NCBI GenBank assembly: GCA_947581615.1
Contig: CANPVD010000104.1
Coordinates: 95,959 to 159,958 of the forward strand
Reading direction: 5' to 3'
Source: Candidatus Humimonas hydrogenitrophica
Lineage (GTDB): Bacteria; Gemmatimonadota; Gemmatimonadetes; Palauibacterales; Palauibacteraceae
DNA: 64,000 bases
The position numbers and the translations under genes were made by a program. This document shows, piece by piece, positions 54,342 to 64,000 of this stretch. How positions within the stretch are numbered: position 1 is the stretch's first letter; each line of letters begins with the position of its first letter. The notes under the pieces are model-generated. The model made no database searches. It saw only the letters and a list, made by a program, of their open reading frames with translations, and was not told the DNA's origin.

Positions 54342-56327
54342 CTAGCCCACCAACCGGAACAAGTGCCCCGGGCGCTCGGCCGGGTCGAGCCGCACCCAGT
54401 TTCGGGCGCCGTGCCACGCGAACGACTCACCGGTGAGCAGGTCCTCGACGCGGAGATCGGCGTCCACCTCGAGGCTGAGCGGCTCGAAGTCCAGCTCGAC
54501 GAAGCCCTCGTGCGCGTGGAAGGGATCCAGATTCACGACGACCAGGAGGCGGTCCTTCCCGTGCGCGTCGCACCTGCTGTAAGCCAGCAGATGGTCGTCG
54601 TCGACCTCGTGGAAGACGAGGCCCCGGTCGCTCCGGAGCGCGGGGTGCGCGCGCCGGATGCGGTTGAGCCGGCCGACGAGAGCCGCGATGCCGTGGGGGT
54701 CTCCCACCTGCCGGACCCGGATCTCGTACTTGTCCGAGTGCAGGTACTCCTCGCTGCCCGCTTCGCGCGGTACGTTCTCGCACCGTTCGAAGGCCGGCCC
54801 GTAGATGCCCCAGTTGGCCGCCAGCGTGGCGGCCAGGACGGCGCGCACCCTGAAGGCCGGAGGTCCGCCCGACTGCAGGTACTCGTGCAGGATGTCGGGT
54901 GTGTTGGGCCACAGGTTGGCCCTGAAGTACTCCCGCACGGGCGAAGCGGAGAGTTCGGTGAAGTAGTCGGTGAGTTCCTCCTTGTCGTTCCGCCACGTGA
55001 AGTAGGTATAGGACTGGGTCATGCCGAGGGCGGCCAACCGGTACATGACCTTCGGACGCGTGAAGGCCTCGGAGAGGAAGAGGACCTCCGGGTCGGTCTC
55101 CCGAATGCGGCCCAGGAGCCATTCCCAGAATGCGAACGGCTTGGTATGGGGGTTGTCCACCCGGAAGATGCGGACACCCCGCTCCATCCAGAAGGTCACC
55201 ACCGACAGCAGCTCCTCCCAGAGAGCCCGCCAGGCTTCGCACTCGAAGTCGAAGGGCACGATGTCCTCGTAGCGCTTGGGCGGATTCTCGGCGTGCCGGA
55301 TCGACCCGTCGGGCCGGTGCCGGAACCACTCGGGGTGCTCCCGAACGTACGGATGGTCCGGGGAGCACTGGAACGCCAGGTCGAGGGCCATCTCCAGTCC
55401 TTCCGTACGGGCGGACTCGACCAGGGCCTCGAAGTCCTCGATGGTGCCCAGATCGGGATGGACCGCCTTGTGGCCACCCTCCCTCGAGCCGATGGCCCAG
55501 GGGCTTCCGGGGTCGCCCGGATGCGCCTCGGACCGGTTGTCGGGCCCCTTGCGATGGGTCCTGCCGATCGGATGGATCGGCGGCAGGTAGAGCACGTCGA
55601 AGCCCATGGCGCCGATGCGGGGCAGGAGCCGCTCGACATCACGGAAGGTCCCGTGCCGTCCCGGCTCCCCGGCGCACGACCGGGGGAACAGCTCGTACCA
55701 TGCGCTGAACCCGGCGCGCTCCCGGTCCACGGTCACGCAGAGCTCGCGCTCGTAAGTCGTGGCGTGGGAGTCGTCCGGATGGTCGGCCATCAGGTGGGCG
55801 AGCTCGGCGCTCAGGGCCACCGAGAGGCTGTTCTCGAGCACGGAGGCGGTCCCGCCGTCCCGTGCGATCCGCGTCGCCAGCTCGGTCAGCCGATCCGCGT
55901 CGCCGGGGTGTCCCGCCTGGCGGGCGCGCGTGGCCGCCGACTCGACCAGCGAGGCCCCGACGAGCAACTCCTGGTCGACGACCTGTCCGGCGTCGACCCT
56001 CTTCTCGAGGTCGTCGCGCCACGTGGAGAACGCGTCGATCCGGCCCCGTACCGTGTACAGGTGCTCGCCGACGGCGGAGGTCGCGAAGCTGGCCTCGAAG
56101 CGATCGTTACCGAGCGGCCGCATGCGCACCGAGCACCAGCTCCGGGCGCCGGGTGGCCGATGGAGCAGCTCGCAGGCTACCTGTTCGTGGCCATCGGCGA
56201 ACACGTCGGCCCTCACCGTGACCGGGTCACCCGCCACCCGCTTGATGGGGTGGCGGCCCGCCTCGATCTGCGGCTCCACGCCCTCGATCACGACTCTCCG
56301 TCGGCCGTCGTGGGGCACACTGGTCAT
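54342..56327 (-). CDS. glgE: Maltosyltransferase GlgE (alpha-1,4-glucan:maltose-1-phosphate)
   Basis: GlgE adds maltosyl units from maltose-1-phosphate to an alpha-1,4 glucan. The 661-residue GH13_3 protein has an N-terminal beta-domain (VRADVFADGHEQVACELLHR), a helical insert, and the barrel with WYELFPRS, VLYLPPIHPIGRTHRKG, the nucleophile Asp391 in VRIFRVDNPHTKPFAFW, the acid Glu in VLFLSEAFTRPK, and MTQSYTYFTWRNDKEEL. All signature residues are present. The ATG at 56327 is preferred over a GTG at 56375 that would add 16 residues. It heads the leftward glucan unit. The region to the divergent gene at 56509 (about 180 bases) has a good -35 but no clear -10. Confidence 0.96.
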   Translation of the reverse strand: MTSVPHDGRRRVVIEGVEPQIEAGRHPIKRVAGDPVTVRADVFADGHEQVACELLHRPPGARSWCSVRMRPLGNDRFEASFATSAVGEHLYTVRGRIDAFSTWRDDLEKRVDAGQVVDQELLVGASLVESAATRARQAGHPGDADRLTELATRIARDGGTASVLENSLSVALSAELAHLMADHPDDSHATTYERELCVTVDRERAGFSAWYELFPRSCAGEPGRHGTFRDVERLLPRIGAMGFDVLYLPPIHPIGRTHRKGPDNRSEAHPGDPGSPWAIGSREGGHKAVHPDLGTIEDFEALVESARTEGLEMALDLAFQCSPDHPYVREHPEWFRHRPDGSIRHAENPPKRYEDIVPFDFECEAWRALWEELLSVVTFWMERGVRIFRVDNPHTKPFAFWEWLLGRIRETDPEVLFLSEAFTRPKVMYRLAALGMTQSYTYFTWRNDKEELTDYFTELSASPVREYFRANLWPNTPDILHEYLQSGGPPAFRVRAVLAATLAANWGIYGPAFERCENVPREAGSEEYLHSDKYEIRVRQVGDPHGIAALVGRLNRIRRAHPALRSDRGLVFHEVDDDHLLAYSRCDAHGKDRLLVVVNLDPFHAHEGFVELDFEPLSLEVDADLRVEDLLTGESFAWHGARNWVRLDPAERPGHLFRLVG

Positions 56328-56464
56328 GGGTGACGTCGGCTCCTCCGTCCTGCAGTCCGTGGTCTCCCGCGGCACCCGCCGGGCGGCGTGGCGGCGCGGG
56401 CCGTCGCACCTTCGCGCGGGCGCAGGATTTGCGCCGGAGGCGCCACGTCCGTCCGGCGCACCCC

Positions 56465-56493
56465 GAAGGAACGGGGGGTCACCGGCGTGTCAA
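56465..56493 (-). promoter_or_regulatory. Possible promoter for glgE-treS-malQ-glgB unit
   Basis: A perfect -35 TTGACA (56488-56493) with a 17-base spacer faces a poor -10 TCCTTC (56465-56470) on the minus strand. The predicted leader before glgE is about 130 bases. Confidence 0.35.
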
Positions 56494-56508
56494 CGATAGG
56501 GAGGACGG

Positions 56509-58911
56509 ATGGCCGATCTCAAGCACTCGAAGCCGGCGCACGGCGCTCCCGGCATCGAGCCGCGCTGGACCCGTAGCGCGAAGGAAGGCGTCGGCACGGC
56601 GTACGCCGCATCGAGCAGGGTCTGGTTCACGGTGTCGGCGGGAATCCTCAACGAGATCTACTTCCCCACCATCGACCAGCCCCAGGTGCGCGACCTCCAG
56701 TACCTGGTCACCGATGGCCGCAGCTTCTTCCATGACGAGCGCCGTCACACCGAAACCCGCATGGAGTCGCTCGACGGGCACTCCCTGGGCTACCGGATCG
56801 TGAACCGGGACCCCGAGGGACGCTATCGGATCGTGAAGGAGCTGTTCAGTGATCCGCACGCTCCCTGCGTCCTGACTCGCACCTGGTTCGAGCCCATCGG
56901 TGCGCTGGAGGGCGAGGCGAGGCTGTACGCGCTCCTGGCCCCCCACCTCGCTGTGGGCGGCCGGGACAACAGCGCGAACGTGGCCCGAGCAGCGGGCCGC
57001 ATCATTCTCACGGCCCACCGGGGCGAGATGTGGCTCGCCCTGGGGGCCACGGCTCCCTTCCTCGCGACGTCGTGCGGCTACGTGGGCGCTTCGGACGGGT
57101 GGACCGACCTGTCCGACGACATGGACATGGAGTGGGAGTACGACTCGGCCCCGCACGGAAACGTCGCCCTCACCGGACAGATCGAGTACGCGCCCGGCGA
57201 GCCCTTCACCCTCGGACTCGCGTTCGGCGACAGCCTCCAGGCGGCGGTGACGGTCCTCCTGGAATCCCTCGCCATGCCCGTCGACGAGCAGCGGGACCGC
57301 TTCCAGGACCAGTGGAGCCGAGCGTGCGGCGACATGGTTTCGCTGGCCGGCGCGTCCGGTGATGACGGCCGCCTGTACGAGAGGAGCCACAGCCTCCTCC
57401 TGGCCCACGAGGACAAGACGTACCCCGGCGCGCTCATCGCCTCGCTCAGCATCCCGTGGGGAGACTACCGGAGCGACGAGGACCTGGGTGGCTACCACCT
57501 GGTGTGGACGCGCGACATGGTGAACAGCGCCATGGCGCTGCTGGCGTCGGGCAATGTGGCCACTCCGCTCCGCGCCCTGGTCTACCTGGCGGGGGTGCAG
57601 CGCCCCGACGGAGGCTTCCACCAGAACTTCTGGCTGGACGGCACGGCCTACTGGAAGGGGGTGCAGCTCGACGAGACCGCCTTCCCCATCCTCCTGGCCT
57701 GGCGGCTCGACACCCTGGACGCCCTGCAGGGCTTCGATCCGTACCCGATGGTGCTGGACGCGGCGGCCTACCTGGTGCGGCACGGCCCGGTGACGCCCCA
57801 GGACCGCTGGGAGGAGGTGGCGGGATACTCCCCCTCCACCCTGGCCTCCAACATCGCGGCGCTCACCTGCGCCTCGTGCATGGCGCGCGAGCGGGGCGAC
57901 GCATCCACGGCCGACTTCCTGGAAGCGTACGCCGACTTCCTCCACTGTCACGTGACGCGCTGGACCGTGACGGAGCGCGGCAGCCTCCTGCCCGACGTGC
58001 CGCGCCACTTCGTGCGGGTGAACCCGGCGGACCCGGCCGACCCGCACCCGTCCGAGAGCCCCGACGGCCGTACGGTGACCATCGCCAACCGTCCGCCGGG
58101 CACCCCCTTCCGGTTCCCCGCCGAAAAGGTCGTGGACGCGGGCTTCCTGGAGCTGGTCCGGTACGGGATCTTCCCGGCCGGCGACCCCCTGTTCGAGGAT
58201 TCCCTGCGGGTGGTCGACGCGGTCCTCCGGGTGGGGACCCCCTTCGGCCCCTGCTGGCGGCGCTACAACCACGACGGCTACGGCCAGCGCGACGACGGCG
58301 GCCCCTACCTGGACTGGGGCCGGGGGCGAGCCTGGCCCCTGCTCTCCGGGGAGCGGGGCCATTACGAGCTGGCGGCGGGACGCGATCCGGGCCCGTACAT
58401 CCAGACCCTGGAGGGGTTCGCCAGCACCACGGGCCTCCTGCCCGAGCAGGTGTGGGACGACGACGACCTGCCGGGAGCGTTCCTGTACCGGGGCTGTCCC
58501 ACCGGGTCCGCGATGCCGCTGATGTGGGCGCACGGCGAATACGTGAAGCTCCTTCGGTCCGCGGCCGACGGAGAGGTGTTCGACGTGATCCCCGCGGTGC
58601 GCGACCGGTACGTGGAGCGGAGGGACTGCCGCCCCCTGGAGGTGTGGAAGTTCAACCGGCAGCCCCGCACGATCCCGGCCGGCTGGGAGCTCCGGGTCGT
58701 GGCGGCCGGCCCCTTCCGCCTCCGGTGGAGCGACGACGGGTGGGCCACCGTCCGGGACACGGACGCCACGGCGACGGCGCTCGGTCTCCACTACGTCGAC
58801 CTTCCCGGCCGGAGAGCGGACGGCGCACCGCTCACCTTCACCTTCCACTGGACCGAGGTGGACCGCTGGGAGGGACGCGACTTCGAGGTGGAGGTGGTCG
58901 ACCCGCCCTGA
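56509..58911 (+). CDS. GH15-family glucan hydrolase (glucoamylase/glucodextranase-like)
   Basis: This 800-residue enzyme should release glucose from alpha-glucan ends. The N-terminal 270 residues form a beta-sandwich ([20 protein letters not shown]), and the (alpha/alpha)6 barrel follows. Catalytic candidates are Glu389 in [14 protein letters not shown] and Glu646 in LLPEQVWDD, both in the positions used by glucodextranase-like GH15 enzymes. [20 protein letters not shown] and [16 protein letters not shown] are conserved. A C-terminal 130-residue beta-domain may bind carbohydrate. No signal peptide is seen, so it is probably cytoplasmic. The ATG follows GGGAGG by 4-5 bases. It diverges from glgE. 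Confidence 0.93.
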   Translation: MADLKHSKPAHGAPGIEPRWTRSAKEGVGTAYAASSRVWFTVSAGILNEIYFPTIDQPQVRDLQYLVTDGRSFFHDERRHTETRMESLDGHSLGYRIVNRDPEGRYRIVKELFSDPHAPCVLTRTWFEPIGALEGEARLYALLAPHLAVGGRDNSANVARAAGRIILTAHRGEMWLALGATAPFLATSCGYVGASDGWTDLSDDMDMEWEYDSAPHGNVALTGQIEYAPGEPFTLGLAFGDSLQAAVTVLLESLAMPVDEQRDRFQDQWSRACGDMVSLAGASGDDGRLYERSHSLLLAHEDKTYPGALIASLSIPWGDYRSDEDLGGYHLVWTRDMVNSAMALLASGNVATPLRALVYLAGVQRPDGGFHQNFWLDGTAYWKGVQLDETAFPILLAWRLDTLDALQGFDPYPMVLDAAAYLVRHGPVTPQDRWEEVAGYSPSTLASNIAALTCASCMARERGDASTADFLEAYADFLHCHVTRWTVTERGSLLPDVPRHFVRVNPADPADPHPSESPDGRTVTIANRPPGTPFRFPAEKVVDAGFLELVRYGIFPAGDPLFEDSLRVVDAVLRVGTPFGPCWRRYNHDGYGQRDDGGPYLDWGRGRAWPLLSGERGHYELAAGRDPGPYIQTLEGFASTTGLLPEQVWDDDDLPGAFLYRGCPTGSAMPLMWAHGEYVKLLRSAADGEVFDVIPAVRDRYVERRDCRPLEVWKFNRQPRTIPAGWELRVVAAGPFRLRWSDDGWATVRDTDATATALGLHYVDLPGRRADGAPLTFTFHWTEVDRWEGRDFEVEVVDPP

Positions 58912-58975
58912 GTCGAGGCTGCCGGACGGGCGAACCCGGGGTCCCGCCGGAGACGTCCCGAGACTGGCGACATTC

Positions 58976-59004
58976 TTGCGCCGGACGGGGAGTGCGGATA
59001 TCGA
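58976..59004 (+). promoter_or_regulatory. Possible promoter for tkt-rpiB-tal operon
   Basis: A -35 TTGCGC (58976-58981), a 17-base spacer and a -10 TATCGA (58999-59004) lie 107 bases before the transketolase start. Both boxes are half-matches. An AAGGAGGG sequence follows at once but has no well-placed start codon. Confidence 0.35.
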
Positions 59005-59110
59005 AGGAGGGACCGCCTGCCGCCCGGTGCTCCGTCCCTGGCCGGAGGCGTCGCGACGCGAGCGCCCCATAGCGCGCCGCGCCACGCGAGTCCGAAACGG
59101 GAGTCACGAC

Positions 59111-61192
59111 TTGAGCGACACCGAGAGCGCCACGACCGCCGCGCACCAGGCCGGTACCGACGGGGCCCGCCCCGCCGACCTCGAAGGCTGGCCCATCGAG
59201 AAGCTCTGCATCGACACGATCCGTACCCTGGCCATGGACGCCGTGCAGAAGGCGGATTCGGGCCACCCGGGGACGCCCATGGCGCTGGCCCCCCTGGCCT
59301 TCGTCCTCTGGGACCGAATCCTCCGCTACGACCCGAAGGCGCCGGACTGGTTCGACCGTGACCGGTTCGTGCTCTCCTGCGGGCACGCCTCGATGCTGCA
59401 GTACGCGGTGCTGCACCTGACGGGCTACGACCTGTCGCTCGAGGAGCTCGAGGACTTCCGGCAGTGGGGGAGCCGGACGCCCGGGCACCCCGAGGTCCGC
59501 GTGACGCCCGGCGTCGAGACCACCACGGGCCCGCTGGGTCAGGGCCTCATGAACTCGGTCGGGATGGCGATCGCCGAGGCACACCTGGCCGCCGTGTTCA
59601 ACCGTCCGGGACACGAGATCGTCGACCACCACACCTACGCCTTCTGCAGCGACGGCGACCTCATGGAGGGAGCGTCCCACGAGGCGGCCTCGGTGGCCGG
59701 CCACCTGGGGCTGGGCAAGCTCGTGTGGGTGTACGACGACAACCACATCACGATCGAGGGCACCACGAAGCTGGCCTACTCGGACGACGTGGCCGGACGC
59801 TTCGACGCGTACGGGTGGCACGTCCAGGAGCTGGGCGAGAAGGCCAACGACGTCGATGCCCTCACCGCGGCGCTGGAGGCGGCGCGCGACGAGACGGAGC
59901 GCCCCTCCCTCGTCATCGTGCGCTCGCACATCGGCTGGGGGGCGCCCCACAAGCAGGACACGGCTGCGGCGCACGGCTCACCGCTCGGCGAGGAGGAGAT
60001 CCGGGAGACCAAGCGCTTCTACGGTTGGCCGGAGGAGGCGAAGTTCCTGGTACCGGACCGGGCGCGCGAGCACATGGGGCGGGCCGTGGAGCGGGGCCGG
60101 GAGCTACGGGAGGCCTGGGAGGCGCGGCTGGAAGCGTACCGGCGCGACCACCCGGACCTGGCCGCGGGCTTCGAGCGGGCGCTGCGCGGCGAGCTGCCCG
60201 ACGGCTGGGACGGTGCGATCCCCGACTTCCAGCCCGACCAGGAACCGATGGCCACGCGCGCCGCCTCCGGGAAGGTGCTCAACGCCTTCGCGGAACGGGT
60301 GCCCTGGCTCATGGGAGGGAGCGCCGACCTGGCCGGCTCCAACAAGTCCCTCCTGGACGATTCGGGGGACTTCGAGTCGGGCTCGTACGGAGAGCGCAAC
60401 CTGCACTGGGGCATCCGAGAGCACGTCATGGCCTCCGCGTCCTCCGGCATGGCCCTCCACGGCGGCGTGCGACCGTACGCGGCCACCTTCTTCGTGTTCA
60501 CCGACTACGCCCGGCCCGGCATCCGGCTGTCGGCGCTCATGGAGCTGCCGACCGTGTTCCTCATGACGCACGACTCGATCGGGCTCGGCGAGGACGGCCC
60601 GACCCATCAGCCGGTCGAGCACCTGGCCTCCCTGCGGGCCATGCCCCACCTGCACGTGATCCGGCCGGCCGACGCCAACGAGACCGCGGTGGCGTGGCGG
60701 ATGGCCATGGAGCGCCGGGACGGTCCCACCATGCTCGTGCTGACGCGGCAGAAGCTGCCCATCCTGGACCGGGCGGGCCTGGGCGCGGCCGAAGAGGCCC
60801 GCCGCGGCGGCTACGTTCTGGCGGCCGAGCGCGGCGACCGGCCGGACGTGCTGCTGCTGTCCACCGGATCCGAGGTGTGGATCGCGCTCGAAGCCCGCGA
60901 CAAGCTGGCCGACGACGGCATCGACGCCCGGGTCGTCAGCCTGCCCTGCTGGGAGGTGTTCCGGAAGCAGCCGCGGGACTACCGCGAGCGGATCCTTCCG
61001 CCGGAGGTGACGGCGCGGGTGTCGATCGAGGCGGCCGCGACCTTCGGATGGCGGGAATGGGTCGGGGACGCGGGCGCCATGCTCGGAGTGGACCGTTTCG
61101 GGGCCAGCGCGCCCTGGAAGGAGCTCTACGAGCACTTCGGCCTCACCGCCGACGACCTCGCGCGCCGGGCGCGCGCTCTGGTGGAGGGCTGA
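59111..61192 (+). CDS. tkt: Transketolase
   Basis: Transketolase moves two-carbon units between sugar phosphates in the non-oxidative pentose phosphate pathway, using thiamine diphosphate. The 693 residues show the N-terminal [20 protein letters not shown], the TPP and metal site [21 protein letters not shown], then [13 protein letters not shown], the Pyr-domain motif [19 protein letters not shown], and the catalytic glutamate region [20 protein letters not shown]. The start is TTG at 59111, chosen because GGGAG lies 7 bases upstream and no ATG or GTG fits better. An in-frame GTG about 75 bases upstream is possible but lies far from its AAGGAGG. Confidence 0.96.
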   Translation: MSDTESATTAAHQAGTDGARPADLEGWPIEKLCIDTIRTLAMDAVQKADSGHPGTPMALAPLAFVLWDRILRYDPKAPDWFDRDRFVLSCGHASMLQYAVLHLTGYDLSLEELEDFRQWGSRTPGHPEVRVTPGVETTTGPLGQGLMNSVGMAIAEAHLAAVFNRPGHEIVDHHTYAFCSDGDLMEGASHEAASVAGHLGLGKLVWVYDDNHITIEGTTKLAYSDDVAGRFDAYGWHVQELGEKANDVDALTAALEAARDETERPSLVIVRSHIGWGAPHKQDTAAAHGSPLGEEEIRETKRFYGWPEEAKFLVPDRAREHMGRAVERGRELREAWEARLEAYRRDHPDLAAGFERALRGELPDGWDGAIPDFQPDQEPMATRAASGKVLNAFAERVPWLMGGSADLAGSNKSLLDDSGDFESGSYGERNLHWGIREHVMASASSGMALHGGVRPYAATFFVFTDYARPGIRLSALMELPTVFLMTHDSIGLGEDGPTHQPVEHLASLRAMPHLHVIRPADANETAVAWRMAMERRDGPTMLVLTRQKLPILDRAGLGAAEEARRGGYVLAAERGDRPDVLLLSTGSEVWIALEARDKLADDGIDARVVSLPCWEVFRKQPRDYRERILPPEVTARVSIEAAATFGWREWVGDAGAMLGVDRFGASAPWKELYEHFGLTADDLARRARALVEG

Positions 61193-61194
61193 CC

Positions 61195-61659
61195 GTGCGG
61201 ATGGCGGTCGGAGCGGACCACGCGGGCTACCGCTACAAGGAGGCCCTGGCCGAGCAGCTGCGCGAGGCCGGACACGACGTCCTCGACCTGGGCACGGACG
61301 GCGAGGAGCCGGTCGACTTCCCCGACTTCGCCGCAGCGGTGGCGAGAGCGCTGGTGGCGGGACGGGCGGAGCGCGGCCTGCTGGTGTGCGGGAGCGCCGT
61401 GGGCGTGAGCATCGCGGCCAACAAGTTCCCCGGCGTGCGCGCCGGCGTGTGCCACGACACGTACTCGGCGCACCAGGGCGTCGAGCACGACGACATGAAC
61501 GTGCTGTGCCTGGGCGAGCGCGTGATTGGAATCGAACTTGCCCGGGACGTTCTCGCGACGTTCATGGCCGCCCGCTTCGACGGCGCCGAGCGACACCGGC
61601 GACGCCTCGCGAAGGTGGAGGCCATCGAGCGGGAGACGATGCATACGGAAGAATCCTGA
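61195..61659 (+). CDS. rpiB: Ribose-5-phosphate isomerase B
   Basis: RpiB interconverts ribose-5-phosphate and ribulose-5-phosphate, the sugar phosphates next to transketolase. The 154-residue protein starts MAVGADHAGYRYKEAL, with the catalytic Asp-His pair, and has the catalytic Cys in RGLLVCGSAVGVSIAANKFPGVRAG. The later HDDMNVLCLGERVIG is a family signature. GTG at 61195 is preferred because GGAGGG lies 6 bases upstream; the ATG two codons later is an alternative. It follows tkt by 2 bases and precedes tal-pgi by about 80 bases. Confidence 0.95.
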   Translation: MRMAVGADHAGYRYKEALAEQLREAGHDVLDLGTDGEEPVDFPDFAAAVARALVAGRAERGLLVCGSAVGVSIAANKFPGVRAGVCHDTYSAHQGVEHDDMNVLCLGERVIGIELARDVLATFMAARFDGAERHRRRLAKVEAIERETMHTEES

Positions 61660-61737
61660 CCGGCCCGGACCGACGCCGGCGCGGCTCTGGCCGCGGCGGA
61701 CGGCGGGTCGGCAATGCCGAGGACGAGACGACGCGAC

Positions 61738-64000
61738 ATGGCTGACCAGACGAACCCTCTCCTGGAGCTCCTCGAGTACGGCCAGTCCTACTGGCTCGAC
61801 AACCTCACCCGGGGGAAGATCCGGAGCGGGGAGCTCGAGCGACGGGTGTCGGAGCAGGGCCTCAGGGGCCTCACCTCCAACCCCTCCATCTTCCACAAGG
61901 CGATCTCGGGCGGCGAGGAGTACGCCGAACAGATCGACGCGCTCGCCCGCGAGGGACGGAGCCCGTACGAGATCTACGAGGCGCTCGTCCTGGACGACAT
62001 CCGCGGTGCGTGCGATGTCCTCCGACCCGTGTACGACGGGTCGGAGGGTGCCGACGGCTTCGTGAGCCTGGAGCTGTCTCCCTACCTGGCGCACGACACC
62101 GACGGCTCCATGCGGGACGCCCGGCGGCTGTTCGATGCCGTGAACCGACCCAACCTGCTCATCAAGATCCCCGGCACGCCCGCCGGCACGCCCGCTATCG
62201 AGCAGATGCTGTACGAGGGCGTAAACGTGAACATCACGCTCCTGTTCTCGATCGAGGCCTACGAGGCCGTGGCCGAGGCGTACGTCTCGGCGCTCGAGCG
62301 GCGGCTCGAGGAGGGGAAGTCCGTCCACGAGGTGGCCTCGGTGGCCAGCTTCTTCATCAGCCGGATCGACGTCCTGGTGGACGAGATCCTGGGGCACCAC
62401 ATCATCCCGGGATCCGGGGAGGGCGGCCCCCTCCCCCAGGAGCTCCTCGGGCAGGCCGGTATCGCCAACGCCAAGCTCGCCTACCGGAGCTTCCTGGACC
62501 TTCTCGACAGCGACCGCTGGAAGCGGCTCGCGCAGGCCGGAGCCCGCCCCCAGCGCATGCTGTGGGCGTCGACCAGCACCAAGGACCCGCTGTACAGCGA
62601 CGTGCGCTACGTCGAGCCCCTCATCGGCCCCGGCACGGTGAACACCCTCCCCGACGCCACGATCGACGCCTTCGCCGACCACGGCCAGACGGCCGACACG
62701 GTGACGGAAGGGATGGAGGAGGCGCGTCGGACCATGGACCGGCTGCGGGAGGCCGGCGTCGACTTCGAAGCGGTCACCTGGCAGCTCATGAACGAGGGCG
62801 TGCAGAAGTTCATCGCTCCCTTCGACCAGCTCCTCACCACGATCGCCCGGGAGCGCGCGCGCAGCCTGAGGCGCTCGGGAGAGAGCCAGACGCTGGCCCT
62901 GGGCGACGATCGCCGGGGGGTCGACGGAGTCCTCCAGGCCCTGGGTACGCGGCAGTTCGGCCGCCGCCTGTTCGCCGGGGACGCCTCGCTGTGGACGAAC
63001 GACCCGGAGAAAGCCGCCGAGGTCCGCGACCGGCTCGGCTGGCTGACGGCGCCCTCGGACTTCCTGGCGCGCGTCGGCGAGATCCGGTCCTTCGCCGAGG
63101 AGATCCGGGACGCGGGATTCCGGGACGTCGTCCTCCTGGGCATGGGGGGGAGCAGCCTGGCCCCCGACGTGAGTCGCGCCACCTTCGGATCGGCCGACGG
63201 CTGGCCGACCCTCACCGTCCTCGACGACACGGACCCCGACGCGGTGCGGGCCGTCCGAGATGCGATCGATCTCGAGAAGACCTTCTTCCTCGTGTCGAGC
63301 AAGTCGGGCACGACCACGGAGACCCTCAGCCTGGCGCACACCTTCTACTCGTGGCTGGAGGCGGCGATCGGCCGCGAGACGGGGTCCCGCTTCGCGGCGA
63401 TCACCGACCCGGGCTCTCCCCTCGCCGAGGAAGCCCGCGCGCGTGGTTTCCGACGCGTGTTCGAGAACCCGACCGACTTCGGGGGCCGCTATTCGGCGCT
63501 CTCCTACTTCGGACTCGTCCCCATGGCGCTGCAGGGCGTCGACGTCGAGACCCTGCTGGAGCGGGCCCGGCGGATGCGGCGGAGCTGCTCCGCCGAGCTC
63601 CCGCCGGCGTCCAACCCCGGCATCGAGCTGGGCGCCGCTCTCGGGAGGCTGGCCCGACGGGGGCGCGACAAGGTCACCTTCGTGACCTCGGACGCCCTGT
63701 CCGCCTTCGGCGCATGGGCGGAGCAGCTGCTTGCCGAGAGCACGGGGAAGCAGGGAACCGGCCTGGTTCCGATCGACGGGGAGCCGCTCGGGGACCCCGA
63801 CGTCTACGGAAGCGACCGGATGTTCGTGCACCTCCGCACGGCCGGCGAGGAGGACGCCGACAGGGCCCGCGAGCTCGAGGCCCTCGAGTCGGCGGGCCAT
63901 CCCGTGGTGCGCATCGTCATGAAGGACACGCTCGGACTGGGGGCCGAGTTCTACCGCTGGGAGATGGCCACCGCGACGGCGGGCTCGATCCTGAGCATCG
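61738..64000 (+). CDS. tal: Bifunctional transaldolase / glucose-6-phosphate isomerase, 3'-truncated by window end
   Basis: This is a two-domain protein that runs past the right edge of the window; 754 residues are visible. The N-terminal domain (about 1-370) is a transaldolase: LTSNPSIFHKAI, the Schiff-base Lys143 in NLLIKIPGTPAGTPAIE, GVNVNITLLFSIEAY and RMLWASTSTKDP. The second domain (from about 390) is a phosphoglucose isomerase with LLGMGGSSLAPDV, the SIS motif FFLVSSKSGTTTETLS and FGGRYSALSYFGLVPMAL. The fusion links pentose phosphate and glucose-6-phosphate pools in one chain. The ATG has only a weak ribosome-binding sequence. Downstream content is not visible. Confidence 0.95.
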   Translation, partial: MADQTNPLLELLEYGQSYWLDNLTRGKIRSGELERRVSEQGLRGLTSNPSIFHKAISGGEEYAEQIDALAREGRSPYEIYEALVLDDIRGACDVLRPVYDGSEGADGFVSLELSPYLAHDTDGSMRDARRLFDAVNRPNLLIKIPGTPAGTPAIEQMLYEGVNVNITLLFSIEAYEAVAEAYVSALERRLEEGKSVHEVASVASFFISRIDVLVDEILGHHIIPGSGEGGPLPQELLGQAGIANAKLAYRSFLDLLDSDRWKRLAQAGARPQRMLWASTSTKDPLYSDVRYVEPLIGPGTVNTLPDATIDAFADHGQTADTVTEGMEEARRTMDRLREAGVDFEAVTWQLMNEGVQKFIAPFDQLLTTIARERARSLRRSGESQTLALGDDRRGVDGVLQALGTRQFGRRLFAGDASLWTNDPEKAAEVRDRLGWLTAPSDFLARVGEIRSFAEEIRDAGFRDVVLLGMGGSSLAPDVSRATFGSADGWPTLTVLDDTDPDAVRAVRDAIDLEKTFFLVSSKSGTTTETLSLAHTFYSWLEAAIGRETGSRFAAITDPGSPLAEEARARGFRRVFENPTDFGGRYSALSYFGLVPMALQGVDVETLLERARRMRRSCSAELPPASNPGIELGAALGRLARRGRDKVTFVTSDALSAFGAWAEQLLAESTGKQGTGLVPIDGEPLGDPDVYGSDRMFVHLRTAGEEDADRARELEALESAGHPVVRIVMKDTLGLGAEFYRWEMATATAGSILSI

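Noticed and set aside
54342..56375. glgE as a plain alpha-amylase
   Set aside because: The N-terminal domain, the FRVDNPHTKP nucleophile motif and the adjacent treS-mak fusion are specific to the maltose-1-phosphate transferase.
56479..59085. An 868-codon open frame antisense to the GH15 gene
   Set aside because: It is the same GC-driven shadow effect, with no recognisable domain and no ribosome-binding site.
61126..63900. A 924-codon open frame antisense to the transaldolase-isomerase gene
   Set aside because: The sense strand encodes a clear bifunctional enzyme with all catalytic motifs. The antisense frame is Arg/Gly/Val-rich and stays open because GC-rich codons have few stops in the complementary frame.

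Overview
The window is 64 kb of very GC-rich chromosomal DNA, roughly 70% GC by eye, densely packed with housekeeping and central-metabolism genes. I see no insertion sequence, prophage, integrase, CRISPR array or rRNA. A lipoprotein signal, an outer-membrane-type beta-barrel with a signal peptide, and a PssA/Psd/CdsA lipid set point to a diderm bacterium. The gene repertoire (GlgE pathway, DUF3536 GH57 protein, Minf_1886-family protein, transaldolase-phosphoglucose isomerase fusion, ThiI-rhodanese, Rex) would fit Gemmatimonadota or a neighbouring phylum. That placement is inference and no marker here is decisive. No gap between genes exceeds about 210 bases.

Layout. (1) 1-3886, leftward: a lipoprotein gene, serS, a membrane histidine kinase and the start of a UvrD/PcrA helicase, largely joined by 4-base GTGA overlaps. 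(2) 4091-7196, rightward from a clear promoter: manC, a GlmU-like nucleotidyltransferase with a left-handed beta-helix, and a metallo-beta-lactamase-fold hydrolase. (3) 7210-14606, leftward: psd-pssA-thiI-uppS-cdsA-dxr-rseP, an envelope-lipid, isoprenoid and site-2-protease operon. (4) 14797-15342: two adjacent CAU tRNAs (initiator and elongator) behind divIC. (5) 15335-20737, leftward: a Minf_1886-family gene, a small zinc-ribbon gene, nnrD, thiL, plsC, eno and divIC. (6) 20851-32502, leftward: a 12-gene unit headed by the redox repressor gene rex, whose promoter carries a textbook Rex operator. It continues through arginine deiminase, an exonuclease, an MBL hydrolase, thiolase, bioY, a CPBP protease, 3-hydroxyacyl-CoA dehydrogenase, acyl-CoA dehydrogenase, a Leu/Glu-type dehydrogenase, glyA and a YigZ-family gene. 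(7) 32659-42860, leftward: HIT protein, mutS2, dnaG, a coiled-coil zinc-ribbon protein, recJ, rsmD, coaD, pta and rsmA. (8) 43055-44311, rightward: a beta-barrel protein and an unknown protein. (9) 44344-56327, leftward: glgE, treS-maltokinase fusion, malQ, glgB and a GH57/DUF3536 protein. (10) 56509-64000, rightward: a GH15-type glucan hydrolase, transketolase, rpiB and a transaldolase-phosphoglucose isomerase fusion cut by the window end.

How it fits together. Blocks 9 and 10 form a carbon-storage island. Trehalose is isomerised to maltose (TreS) and phosphorylated (Mak), polymerised by GlgE and branched by GlgB. The glucan can then be remodelled or opened by MalQ and the GH15 enzyme, and the hexose can enter the non-oxidative pentose phosphate pathway encoded alongside. 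Block 6 looks like a redox-tuned catabolic unit for amino acids and acyl-CoA. A recurring promoter shape (TTG-type -35, mostly 17-base spacer, -10 close to TAGCTT) can be read upstream of manC, psd, the initiator tRNA, eno and rex, and probably other genes.
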